Assembly (NCBI GenBank): GCA_964348745.1
Contig: CAYGDT010000029.1
Location: forward strand, 1 to 16,446
Source of the DNA: CAYGDT01 sp964348745
GTDB lineage: Bacteria > Patescibacteriota > Gracilibacteria > Peribacterales > Peribacteraceae
DNA: 16,446 nt
Direction of reading: 5' to 3'
The position numbers and the translations under genes are program-made. Shown here piece by piece: positions 1 to 9,022 of this stretch. Under the pieces are notes generated by a model. The model searched no databases and was not told where the DNA came from. It saw only the letters and a list, made by a program, of their open reading frames with translations. Numbering within the stretch: the first letter of the stretch is position 1; each line of letters begins with the position of its first letter.

Positions 1-23
1 AAAAAAAAAGGGGGGTAAGCATA

Positions 24-1889
24 CTATTGTCCCGCCTGCTGCCGTATCTTCTTCTCAAGATCGCGATTGATCCGCACGCCGGTAAATCCCGCATGACGCT
101 TTGCGCGTTTAAGCCACTGCAACGCTTCGTCCCACTGACCTTGTTCCATGCGAAGTTTCATGAATCCTATGTCCACAAGATAGTTTTGGGGCTGCGCTAG
201 TTTTGCTTCCTTTAGGATAATTTCCGCCAGATCATATTCGGAAATAGCCGTATAGAGTTTTGCAAGATACAAACGCGCTTTCACTCCATCCGGACGATAC
301 TGAATCATGCGTTGCAACTCCGCTTCCATCGTTCGGAACGTCGAAAGTCCCATCTGCTCCGGGATCTCCTGCCGCGTCAGAGTAGCGGGCGTCACGGTAG
401 TGATGCCGTCTATTCCCTCTATTGCTTCTGTCTCCTCATCAACATACACCGCCACCCAATCATCGAGATACGTAAGCGTCCAATCGGGGTCTGCGTCTAA
501 AAGATCCGTGTAGGGAATCGGATGCATCTCGGATTGCAAATCGTAATAGATGACGGCGATAGAAAAGTGATACTGATCTTGAAGCTGCTTCCAGATTGCA
601 GGATCGACGCCTGCCTCGATAGCACGACTCATGTACGCAGCGCCATAATCGATATTTCTGCCGTCGATGAACACGGGGAATCCTTCGTACAAAAGCTCTC
701 CGCCGATATTGTAATTATTGAAGATGTTGCCTGCGATAGCTTCGCGCCGTAGAAACTCCGCCGCACCATTTGCCGGTTCAAACAGCCCGATGCCAAAGAG
801 GTTATCGTTGCGATTGATATCGTAGGAACGGACATATGTGAGGATGCAGAGGATGAAAAAGATGCAGAGGATGCAGAGGATATGAACGGTATGCGGAAGA
901 GATTTAACTCGATTGGAGATTAAGCTCCAGCCCTTTCCAAAGCCAATTTGATAGACACAAACCGCGAGTGCTGCGATCAGAAATAACGTTTCGTGACGTC
1001 CCGCCATCCGAGACAATATGCCCGTTCCAACGAGCAACAGAATGCAGAATGTCCGATGCCTTCGACCAAACCAAAGAGTGATCAGTGCCGCAATCCAGAG
1101 CGGTAATGTATGGACAAAATACACGCTCATACGAGCCGGCTGCCATTCGGCGATCATCGATGCGGAATCATCGGTCAGAAGGTTGATCAGGTAGCGGATG
1201 TTACCAAATCCCGCCGGCGTGACCATGGTGGCGATACCGGCAGCAACAAGAGAAATTGCAAGCCATCTCCTGTCCCCTGTTCCCCCTGCAAGAATGCGCT
1301 GCGTCAGGAGCGCACCGATCACCGCAATGCCGATCATCACCGCAGCACCATGCAGGTTGCTCCAGAGCACGATGATAAGCGGCAGCACGATTAAGATTTT
1401 TTTTCGGATTCTGAGAGGCGATTCCAAATAGAGAGTGCAAAGCGTGACCGTCAGCGAGAAGCAGAGAAAGGTAAACAGTTGCGGACGGTCGGTGAGCGAA
1501 GGCCGCGCGCCGACAGCGGCAAGGACCGCGAGCATCGGAGTGATAAGAAGATATTTTCGCGGACCGATGAGGAGCGGAATCCCGAAGATTCCGAAGACGA
1601 GCAACACCCTGAGGATCGTGATACCGACGGCACCCGACGCATCGAACACCAGTGCGAAGATGATCTGCGAGAGCCACTCATGATTGGCAAGATAGAGTTC
1701 TCCAATGCGCGTATACGCAAACGGGTCTGTGGTGATCCAACCGGAATGGAGCATCAGCCGTCCTGCAGCTACGTGCCACCAAAAGTCGGTATTGCCGACT
1801 TTGAAGATGCAGAGAAAAACAATCAAGCCTGCACACACCAATGGAATGATTCCATGAAACACGCTGCCACGAACCGCGTTGCGCATCAT
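24..1889 (-). CDS. GT-C-like polytopic membrane protein with C-terminal TPR repeats
   Basis: A 621-residue integral membrane protein, probably a GT-C-fold glycosyltransferase-like enzyme whose substrate I cannot name. The N-terminal part has a helix at about 13-30, then D35-FWWH, DPFAYT at 55-60 and HEWL at 70-73. This D-x-WWH...DPFSYT...HEWL pattern is known from a large uncharacterised GT-C-like bacterial family. About ten hydrophobic segments follow to about residue 352. A soluble part then starts with NNYNIGGELL (391-400) and VFIDGRN (406-412), also typical of that family. Residues about 534-600 look like two TPR units. The start is the first of two tandem ATGs; it overlaps the purB stop as ATGA, so translation is probably coupled. 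It is last in the ftsH-purB run. Helix 335-352 is built from a 9-bp DNA repeat. The family assignment is fairly sure; the enzymatic activity is inferred. Confidence 0.8.
   Translation of the reverse strand: MMRNAVRGSVFHGIIPLVCAGLIVFLCIFKVGNTDFWWHVAAGRLMLHSGWITTDPFAYTRIGELYLANHEWLSQIIFALVFDASGAVGITILRVLLVFGIFGIPLLIGPRKYLLITPMLAVLAAVGARPSLTDRPQLFTFLCFSLTVTLCTLYLESPLRIRKKILIVLPLIIVLWSNLHGAAVMIGIAVIGALLTQRILAGGTGDRRWLAISLVAAGIATMVTPAGFGNIRYLINLLTDDSASMIAEWQPARMSVYFVHTLPLWIAALITLWFGRRHRTFCILLLVGTGILSRMAGRHETLFLIAALAVCVYQIGFGKGWSLISNRVKSLPHTVHILCILCIFFILCILTYVRSYDINRNDNLFGIGLFEPANGAAEFLRREAIAGNIFNNYNIGGELLYEGFPVFIDGRNIDYGAAYMSRAIEAGVDPAIWKQLQDQYHFSIAVIYYDLQSEMHPIPYTDLLDADPDWTLTYLDDWVAVYVDEETEAIEGIDGITTVTPATLTRQEIPEQMGLSTFRTMEAELQRMIQYRPDGVKARLYLAKLYTAISEYDLAEIILKEAKLAQPQNYLVDIGFMKLRMEQGQWDEALQWLKRAKRHAGFTGVRINRDLEKKIRQQAGQ
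842..881. repeat. 9-bp tandem repeat (GGATGCAGA) inside a coding region
   Basis: Four full or near-full copies of GGATGCAGA, one of them degenerate (GGATGAAAA plus one extra A). Because the unit is three codons long, on the minus strand it reads as repeated Ile-Leu-Cys and forms most of a membrane helix (ILCILCIFFILCIL, residues 337-350) of the GT-C-like protein. A single isolated copy of the same word occurs near 1805 in the first helix of the same gene. Confidence 0.8.
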
Positions 1890-3205
1890 GTGCGTTGCAA
1901 CAGACGGAGAACGTTTTGCTTTTCCTCATCAGAAATCTTCAACTTCTTCACAAAGTCACGCAGATCCTCCAGTGTGATCTTCTCTCCGCGCGTCAGTTCT
2001 TTGAGTTTTTCATACGCTCCTTCAACACCGTTTTTCCGCAGGACCATCTGGATGGCTTCTGCGAGAACTTCCGGGTGCCTGCGCAGTTCTTCTTGAATAA
2101 CTTTTTTGTTCACAGAAAGCTTTCCCCATCCCTTTTGTAAAGAGGATACAGCCAAAAGCCAGTATCCAAACGCAACGCCGATCGATCGCTGTACCGTTGA
2201 GTCGGAGAGATCGCGCTGAAGTCTACTAATCGGAAGTTTCTCCGCAAAATGCGAAAAGAGTGCCGTTGCAAGTCCGAAGTTGCCTTCCGCATTTTCGAAA
2301 TCGATGGGGTTGATTTTGTGCGGCATGGTGGATGAACCCACTTCTCCTTTGATCATGTTCTGTCCAAATACACCGCGGGAAATATAGCTCCAAATATCGC
2401 GCGAGAGATCGATGCCGATGGTATCGATGCGCACGAAGATGTGACTGAGCTCCGCGAGATCGTCATGCGGATTGATCTGAGTGGTGTGCGTCAGTGGATC
2501 TAGACCGAGAGACTTGATGAACTTTGCGCCGAATGTCTCCCAGTTCACCTTTGGATATACGGCTTTGTGCGCCGAGTAATTGCCCACGGCGCCGCCCAGT
2601 TTTCCCTGCATGGAAAAGACGGTGAGCTGCTTTATCTGCCTCTCGAAACGATCGACAAACACCATCATTTCCTTGCCGAGTGTCGTCGGCGTCGCGGGCT
2701 GGCCATGCGTGAGGCTGAGCAGAGAAACCGATCGCGTAGCGGTTGCCAGCTTGCGTATATCAGCCACGGTGCTCTTGAGTGCAGGGACGAGGGTCTGCTT
2801 CAGTGCACGACTGATAAGCATGCCGTAGGCGAGATTGTTGACGTCTTCGGATGTGAGACCGAAATGAATAAACTCCTCTGCGCCGCGCGAGAGAATCCCC
2901 GCTTTCGTTACCCGCTGTTTCAGAAAGTATTCGACGGCCTTTACATCGTGATTCGTGGTCTTTTCGATTGCGCGGATCTGTGCCGCATCTTTTTCATTAA
3001 ACTTCGCAACAATATCCATCAGTGCATTCTCTTTCTTCGCGCTGAACGGTGGAAGCTCAGGAACACCTTTCTCTTTGCCAAGCGCTATAAGGTAACGCAC
3101 CTCCACTTCCACGCGTGCTCCGTGCAGAGCATCTTCCGAGAAGTACGGGAGGAGCGACTCGACTTTGATCCGGTAGCGGCCATCTAAGGGGCTTAAGGTT
3201 TGCAC
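1886..3205 (-). CDS. purB: Adenylosuccinate lyase
   Basis: A 439-residue cytosolic enzyme of the fumarase/aspartase superfamily. It splits SAICAR to AICAR plus fumarate, and adenylosuccinate to AMP plus fumarate. The N-terminus TLSPLDGRY and the length match the longer E. coli-type PurB (about 456 aa). Family landmarks are SLTHGQPATPTT with the presumed acid His167, and the signature GSSTMPHKINP at about 290-300 with the catalytic Ser in its mobile loop, followed by IDFENAEGN. The start codon is GTG (3205-3203), preceded by TAGTAGGATAGAG, which carries an AGGA ribosome-binding site and contains the ftsH stop. The gap to ftsH is only 14 nt. The stop overlaps the next gene by 4 nt. All expected motifs are intact. 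Without purA or other pur genes nearby, the window cannot say whether it serves de novo synthesis or AMP interconversion. Confidence 0.96.
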   Translation of the reverse strand: MQTLSPLDGRYRIKVESLLPYFSEDALHGARVEVEVRYLIALGKEKGVPELPPFSAKKENALMDIVAKFNEKDAAQIRAIEKTTNHDVKAVEYFLKQRVTKAGILSRGAEEFIHFGLTSEDVNNLAYGMLISRALKQTLVPALKSTVADIRKLATATRSVSLLSLTHGQPATPTTLGKEMMVFVDRFERQIKQLTVFSMQGKLGGAVGNYSAHKAVYPKVNWETFGAKFIKSLGLDPLTHTTQINPHDDLAELSHIFVRIDTIGIDLSRDIWSYISRGVFGQNMIKGEVGSSTMPHKINPIDFENAEGNFGLATALFSHFAEKLPISRLQRDLSDSTVQRSIGVAFGYWLLAVSSLQKGWGKLSVNKKVIQEELRRHPEVLAEAIQMVLRKNGVEGAYEKLKELTRGEKITLEDLRDFVKKLKISDEEKQNVLRLLQRT

Positions 3206-3219
3206 TGGTCTCTATCCTA

Positions 3220-5076
<1,857 letters not shown>

Positions 5077-5084
5077 CGTTGCGT

Positions 5085-5113
5085 AGAATAGCTAGTTTAG
5101 AATCAGGAGTCAT
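5085..5113 (-). promoter_or_regulatory. Candidate ftsH promoter, leaderless type
   Basis: On the minus strand, ATGACT (5113-5108) and TATTCT (5090-5085) are separated by exactly 17 nt. The -10 box ends 8 nt before the ftsH ATG, which would put the transcription start on or next to the start codon. Each box matches the sigma-70 consensus at four of six bases. The same geometry recurs at the GT2 gene, which raises confidence somewhat. Confidence 0.4.
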
Positions 5114-5131
5114 GTTTTTCCTTTGAGAAAT

Positions 5132-5214
5132 GGGGATCGGGGATCGGTTATCGGGGATCGGCTTACTGATTCCCGATTCCCGTTTCTGATTTCCGATCAC
5201 TGATCACTGATCAC
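5132..5214. repeat. Heptamer repeat block R1 (palindromic, divergent intergenic region)
   Basis: Left arm 5132-5161 is made of GGGATCGG-type words, a short centre reads CTTACTGA, and the right arm 5168-5214 carries the complementary CCGATTCCC-type words ending in three exact TGATCAC copies. The period is mostly 7 bp. The arms can fold into an imperfect hairpin. The block fills the space between the divergent ftsH and PMT-like promoters. Confidence 0.85.
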
Positions 5215-5251
5215 CATTCCTAATGACATGTTCTTTTTTTTACGCTAACGC

Positions 5252-5257
5252 TACAAT
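5252..5257 (+). promoter_or_regulatory. Candidate -10 box for the PMT-like gene
   Basis: TACAAT matches the sigma-70 -10 consensus at five of six bases and ends 7 nt before the ATG at 5265. No good -35 box is found at 16-18 nt; ATGACA at 5223-5228 is a good match but 23 nt away. The spacing to the ATG again suggests a leaderless message and supports the start at 5265 over the ATG at 5223. Confidence 0.4.
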
Positions 5258-5264
5258 CCTCCCA

Positions 5265-6839
5265 ATGCCCCGCCTTTCCGGCACTCCGCAGTGGCTCAAA
5301 ACGCAACCCGTTCTCCTGGGCCTTGTCGTCTTGGTCTTCTCGTTCTTCACGTTCTTCTGGAACTACACGAATCCTCCCTACCTCTACTGGGACGAGAACT
5401 ACCACATCGCTTCTGCTCAGAAATACTTAAACGGCGTCTACTTCATGGAGCCGCATCCCCCACTCGGGAAAATGCTGATTGCCGCAGGGGAAAAACTCTT
5501 CAATGTAAATCCCGAGGACGATCAGTTTATCGGAACCGACTACGCCAAAGAACTCCCCGTCGGGTTTTCGTTTCTGGGGTACCGGTTCTTCCCTGTGCTC
5601 TTTGGATGGCTGATTGCGCCGCTTCTTTACATGATCTTCTTTAGAATCACACGTAAGCCTGTTTGGGCTTTTCTTTTAAGTTTCCTCTACATATTCGACA
5701 ACGCACTCATTACCCATAGCCGTGCTGCGATGCTCGATTCCACCATGCTCTTTTTCTGTATTGCTACGATTGCATGCTATTTCCAGATACTCAACTACCG
5801 GGCATCGCGCAACGGGCTACCGCTTTGGAGCCTCTTGATGGGCATCGCATTTGCGTGCGCCATGGCTACCAAGGCGCTGGCATTGATTCTTGTGCTGCTG
5901 TGGCTGGCAGTGATACTGCAGTTGCGAAACTCGAATAAACGAAGTAACGAGTTAACGTTACTTCGTTACTTCGTTACTTCGATGGATTTCTCGCGTATTG
6001 GTCAATTTGTAACCCTCTCCATCGCAGGTTTTTTAATTGCGTACGTGGGTATCTGGCAAGCGCATTTTATGATCGGCAAGACGATTATACCGACACTGCC
6101 GGACGGTGGTTACTATCAGGCGTCGCAGCAGTATAAGGATCTTTTGCAGGCGCGGCAGGTGAATATTCCGCTAATGCTGAAAGAGAACCTCGATTTTCTT
6201 TCGCACTACAGCGCAGGTGTGCCGCAATTAAATCTCTGCAAAGCCGACGAGAACGGATCGCCGTTCTTCCTGTGGCCGTTTGGCGCACGTTCCATCAACT
6301 ACCGATGGGAAACACCCAATAGTAGCTATTACCAATACATAACCCTGCAGGTAAACCCCGTCGTGTGGGGGGTAGCTCTGCTTGGTCTGCTTATGGCATT
6401 TGCGATGCTTGTAGGATCATGGATCATTCCGCGTGCCGATAGCGAGAAGCAACCACGATTACGCTACGGGAATGAACTGATGCTCTGGTGCGGCATGTGG
6501 CTTGCCTTCATGCTCGCCGTTTCGCGCATAGGTCGCGTGATGTACCTCTACCACTACTTTATTCCGCTGATCTTCAGTTTTATTGTCTGCGGCTACGTTG
6601 TGATGGAACTGAAGCAACTGGGCGCACTCAGACTGAACGAAAGCCGAAAAAACTGGATGCTGCTTTTTTGTGCGACGCTGATCTTCGCCGGATTCCAGTT
6701 CTACCGCCCGCTCACGTACTACGAACCGATCAATGATACTGCATTCAAGCAGAGGATGATCTTCCCTCTCTGGGACTTAAAGTGCGTCAACTGCCCGAAG
6801 GAAAGTTTGATGGCGGTACCGCTTGTGGATAGCGAGTGA
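5265..6839 (+). CDS. Protein O-mannosyltransferase-like GT-C enzyme (GT39/PMT family)
   Basis: A polytopic membrane enzyme of 524 residues from the chosen start. It is predicted to move a hexose, classically mannose from a polyprenyl phosphate, onto Ser/Thr of exported proteins. After the first helix (about 16-32) come the catalytic-type acidic pair D43-E44 in YWDENYH and EPHPPLGK, the HPPLGK hallmark of PMTs. About ten hydrophobic segments follow. Near the C-terminus MYLYHYFIPLIF matches the LYHYF motif of the four-helix PMT C-terminal domain. An upstream in-frame ATG at 5223 would add 14 residues, but the -10 box at 5252-5257 argues for 5265. An 8-bp repeat and perfect hairpin lie in frame at about residues 225-240, in a loop between helices. 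It faces ftsH divergently and is followed by another GT-C gene in the same direction. Family is confident; the exact sugar and acceptor are inferred. Confidence 0.85.
   Translation: MPRLSGTPQWLKTQPVLLGLVVLVFSFFTFFWNYTNPPYLYWDENYHIASAQKYLNGVYFMEPHPPLGKMLIAAGEKLFNVNPEDDQFIGTDYAKELPVGFSFLGYRFFPVLFGWLIAPLLYMIFFRITRKPVWAFLLSFLYIFDNALITHSRAAMLDSTMLFFCIATIACYFQILNYRASRNGLPLWSLLMGIAFACAMATKALALILVLLWLAVILQLRNSNKRSNELTLLRYFVTSMDFSRIGQFVTLSIAGFLIAYVGIWQAHFMIGKTIIPTLPDGGYYQASQQYKDLLQARQVNIPLMLKENLDFLSHYSAGVPQLNLCKADENGSPFFLWPFGARSINYRWETPNSSYYQYITLQVNPVVWGVALLGLLMAFAMLVGSWIIPRADSEKQPRLRYGNELMLWCGMWLAFMLAVSRIGRVMYLYHYFIPLIFSFIVCGYVVMELKQLGALRLNESRKNWMLLFCATLIFAGFQFYRPLTYYEPINDTAFKQRMIFPLWDLKCVNCPKESLMAVPLVDSE
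5938..5981. repeat. 8-bp tandem repeat with perfect 12-bp hairpin inside the PMT-like gene
   Basis: Three exact tandem copies of CGTTACTT lie at 5956-5979. Upstream, AACGAAGTAACG (5938-5949) is the exact reverse complement of 5956-5967, leaving a 6-nt loop (AGTTAA). The block is translated as a polar linker, roughly NKRSNELTLLRYFVTS, between two hydrophobic segments, so it looks like a repeat element tolerated in a loop. Confidence 0.85.
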
Positions 6840-6842
6840 TCT

Positions 6843-6926
6843 GGAATCGGTGATCGGAAATCAGGGATCAGGGATCGGCTTTTTATTGAGACCTTACTGA
6901 TCGCCGATAACTGATAACTGATCACT
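6843..6926. repeat. Heptamer repeat block R2 (palindromic)
   Basis: The left arm (6843-6878) has GAATCGGTGATCGG and CAGGGATCAGGGATCGG words. A central TTTTTATTGAGACC follows, then a right arm (6896-6926) with CTGATCGCCGATAACTGATAACTGATCAC. The arms pair imperfectly in 7-bp steps. It begins 3 nt after the PMT-like stop and could act as its transcript end or a processing structure, but no clear U-tract follows. Confidence 0.85.
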
Positions 6927-6941
6927 AAATAACCCCATGAC

Positions 6942-6970
6942 TAAACACTAATAAAACGTTACCATATCTT
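6942..6970 (+). promoter_or_regulatory. Weak candidate promoter before the Gpi18-like gene
   Basis: TAAACA (6942-6947), 17 nt, then TATCTT (6965-6970). Each box matches the consensus at four of six bases. It lies just after repeat block R2. It would give a leader of about 65 nt to the ATG at 7043. The rest of 6927-7042 shows no other feature except an open, protein-like reading frame upstream of that ATG. Confidence 0.25.
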
Positions 6971-7042
6971 TAAACCTTTCCTCTCCAACTCATAGCAGCA
7001 TTCAAACGACTGTCGGAGATATTCTCCCAGGCCGATGCCCTG

Positions 7043-8248
7043 ATGCTCGTGTTACTGTTGGCATTTTTCGTGCGATTGGGCTTAAGTTGGCACCCGGGAT
7101 ATGGTTTCGATATCGGCGTGTACGAAGGGTGGGCACGAAGCGGGGCTACGTACGGGATGGCCGAATCCTACGAGAAACAAGTCGGCAGCAATATGTTGCC
7201 GGATTACCCTCCTCTCTCCATTACTATTCTCACAGGTGTCGGTCATGCATACAACATGTTGTTTGGTGCATTCGACATGAACGCACTCTCCTACCGCATC
7301 TTCATTAAGATGCCTGCAACTATTGCGGATCTGATGATTTGCGGACTTCTCTACGGACTTCTGAAACATTGGAAAGGAAAACGCGCCGGGATCGCTGCCG
7401 CACTCATGTATGCGCTCAATCCCGCAGCAATATTCGATACAGCCGTGTGGGGGCAGACAGACTCTATCTATACTTTTTTCTTGCTTGCTGCACTGTCTGC
7501 TTGGGCATTTGAACATAGAAACCTTGCTGCAGTCATGCTCGCGCTTTCGGTGCTTACCAAGATGCAGGCCATCGTGCTGTTTCCGCTCTTTGCATTTCTC
7601 GTCGCAGATCGCAGGAACCCAACAGCAATTCTTCGTTTTACGATCGTGGGTATTCTCACCATCATCGCGGTGTTGATACCCTATATTTTCGGCGGCGTCG
7701 TGCAGAATATCGTCGAAGTGTATACAGGATCCGTCGGGCGCTACGGCAATGTGACGATAGGAGCATATAACTTCTGGTGGGCGCTTCTTGGCGACAGAGG
7801 CTGGCAAATACACTCGAGAGATATGCCTTTTTTTGGAATAAGTTACACGCAAATCGGCCTCGCACTCTTTGCAACGGCATACTGTCTTCTCCTTTGGATA
7901 TTTCGCAGGCATATTAAAAAACCACGCAATATCGAAGCACTCCTATACTGCGCCGCGATGCTCTGCTGTGCGTTCTTCCTCTTCCTGACGCAAATGCACG
8001 AGCGCTACCTCTTCCCGTTCGTCGCTCTGGGAATCCCGATGTGTTTTATACACAAAAACATTGCAGCCGCGTACTGGACGATCGTCGTGGCATTCACATT
8101 AAATCTTATGGGAATTCTCCCTGTTACTGCACTGGATAGAGCGCTCTTCCGTGAATTCGATACGTTCGACGTGTTTCTCGCTGCAACCGTCGTGTGGATG
8201 TTTGTGTATTTAACAGTGAAGGCGTGGCAGCGGTATGGAAAAAAGTGA
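7043..8248 (+). CDS. Gpi18-like GT-C mannosyltransferase
   Basis: A 401-residue polytopic membrane protein resembling the bacterial relatives of GPI mannosyltransferase Gpi18 (COG5542 type). Such enzymes transfer a sugar from a polyprenyl-phosphate donor outside the membrane. Landmarks are the early acidic loop GYGFDIGVYEGWA (19-31, Asp23 a likely catalytic residue), LPDYPPLS (52-59), KMPATIADL (89-97), NPAAIFDTAVWGQTDS (126-141) and LTKMQA (171-176), followed by repeated hydrophobic segments. The ATG at 7043 is inside what should be the first helix and has only a weak AGG upstream. The frame stays open back to 6941 and reads like protein (SLQLIAAFKRLSEIFSQADAL) but has no ATG, GTG or TTG, so the true N-terminus is uncertain. 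It ends 25 nt before the convergent GT2 stop. The exact acceptor is unknown. Confidence 0.83.
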   Translation: MLVLLLAFFVRLGLSWHPGYGFDIGVYEGWARSGATYGMAESYEKQVGSNMLPDYPPLSITILTGVGHAYNMLFGAFDMNALSYRIFIKMPATIADLMICGLLYGLLKHWKGKRAGIAAALMYALNPAAIFDTAVWGQTDSIYTFFLLAALSAWAFEHRNLAAVMLALSVLTKMQAIVLFPLFAFLVADRRNPTAILRFTIVGILTIIAVLIPYIFGGVVQNIVEVYTGSVGRYGNVTIGAYNFWWALLGDRGWQIHSRDMPFFGISYTQIGLALFATAYCLLLWIFRRHIKKPRNIEALLYCAAMLCCAFFLFLTQMHERYLFPFVALGIPMCFIHKNIAAAYWTIVVAFTLNLMGILPVTALDRALFREFDTFDVFLAATVVWMFVYLTVKAWQRYGKK

Positions 8249-8250
8249 TT

Positions 8251-8307
8251 GGGGATCAGGGATCGGCGATCAATTAACCGATTTCCGATTTCCGATTCCC
8301 GATTTCA
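8251..8307. repeat. Heptamer repeat block R3 (between convergent genes)
   Basis: The left half has GGGATCAGGGATCGGCGATC words and the right half has four CCGATTT or CCGATTC heptamers in exact 7-bp register (8278-8305). It lies between the Gpi18-like stop and the GT2 stop and overlaps the GT2 3' end. Confidence 0.85.
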
Positions 8308-8318
8308 AATTTTTTTTT
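8251..8318 (+). terminator. Repeat block R3 as intrinsic terminator of the Gpi18-like gene
   Basis: GGGGATCAGGGATCGG (8251-8266) can pair with CCGATTTCCGATTCCC (8285-8300) using three G-U wobbles and one mismatch. A 7-nt shifted register pairs with 8292-8306 almost as well. A run of nine T (8310-8318) follows directly. It starts 2 nt after the stop codon. It is thus both a heptamer repeat block and a good rho-independent terminator for the plus strand. On the minus strand most of it (8277-8318) codes for the GT2 C-terminal tail. Confidence 0.5.
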
Positions 8319-9014
8319 GCTTTTCCTATCACGCAACTTACACCGCAAATCCACAAGTTCCCGAAACATGTGCACAATGACGCGCACGCTGCCGCCGGTC
8401 GGACTGCCGGCACGACGCGGGTAGTGTGGAACGTCGACCTGTTTCCAAGCAATGCCCGCGCGCTTGAGCCGAAGATAGAGTTCTGTATTAAAAAACTTCT
8501 CCGTGCCGTATTCCGGACGCATGACAAGCCAGAGCGACCGCTTGAATATCTTCATGCCGCAGTTAACGTCGCGGATCCACATGCCAAAGAAGCAGAGATT
8601 GAGGAAACCCAATACTTTTCCAAAGAGATTACGAATGAGTGGGTCTGCCCTGTTCCTTCGACGACCGGGGACAAAGTCGTATTGCGTTAAATGGGGAATG
8701 AGAAGACCGAGATCCTTGATGTGAAACTGCCCATCGCTGTCCATAAATGCAACGTACTCTTTCGTTGCTGCATCGCAGCCGGATCGCACCGCGATGCCAT
8801 AACCGCGATTGTTTGTATGCGTTACCGACTGGACACGCGCATCGTGCTCCGAAAGTTCCCGTAGAATGCGGGGAGACTGATCCGTAGAACCATCGTCAAC
8901 GACGATCACTTCTCCGTCCATTCCCTCGCTGTCCATCCACGCAAGCGTTTCGCGCACGGTCTGCGCGATATTCTCTTGTTCGTTGTAACACGGATGTACG
9001 ACAGTGAGTTGCAT
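8274..9014 (-). CDS. GT2 family glycosyltransferase, polyprenyl-phosphate hexose synthase-like
   Basis: A 246-residue GT-A-fold enzyme resembling dolichyl-phosphate mannose synthase. It would transfer a sugar from a nucleotide donor to polyprenyl phosphate at the inner face of the membrane. Visible motifs are HPCYNEQENI (7-16), VVDDGSTD (38-45), the metal-binding DSD (92-94) in FMDSDGQ, GRRRNRADP with RNLFGK after it, and a C-terminal VPHYPRRAGSPTGGS. There is no long C-terminal membrane domain, only one hydrophobic stretch at about 122-133. The last residues, about KKFEIGNRKSEIG, are encoded by heptamer repeat block R3, so the tail is probably acquired and non-catalytic. The ATG at 9014 has no Shine-Dalgarno but a -10-like box ends 8 nt upstream. 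It is a plausible donor-maker for the two neighbouring GT-C enzymes. A glucose or other hexose donor is equally possible. Confidence 0.88.
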   Translation of the reverse strand: MQLTVVHPCYNEQENIAQTVRETLAWMDSEGMDGEVIVVDDGSTDQSPRILRELSEHDARVQSVTHTNNRGYGIAVRSGCDAATKEYVAFMDSDGQFHIKDLGLLIPHLTQYDFVPGRRRNRADPLIRNLFGKVLGFLNLCFFGMWIRDVNCGMKIFKRSLWLVMRPEYGTEKFFNTELYLRLKRAGIAWKQVDVPHYPRRAGSPTGGSVRVIVHMFRELVDLRCKLRDRKSKKKFEIGNRKSEIG

Positions 9015-9022
9015 CGATGCGT

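Noticed and set aside
1..23. Poly-A/poly-G run as terminator of the ftsH run
   Set aside because: On the minus strand it reads as C-run then T-run after the last stop, but no stem is visible and the sequence ends at the window edge.
1479..2096. Plus-strand open frame of 205 codons
   Set aside because: It crosses antisense over the junction of purB and the GT-C-like gene and has the highly charged composition of a shadow frame.
5223..5264. Upstream ATG start for the PMT-like protein
   Set aside because: It would lie before a good -10 box and add a non-conserved segment; ATG at 5265 fits the promoter better, though the longer form cannot be excluded.
6886..6914. TTGAGA as -35 box of a promoter in repeat block R2
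   Set aside because: No acceptable -10 box lies 16-18 nt downstream.
7082..7912. Minus-strand open frame of 276 codons
   Set aside because: Antisense to the Gpi18-like gene; the product is Cys/His/Arg-rich without domain character, while the plus strand reads as a typical membrane enzyme.
8235..8690. Plus-strand open frame of 151 codons
   Set aside because: It starts in repeat block R3 and runs antisense through the GT2 gene, whose motifs on the other strand are clear.
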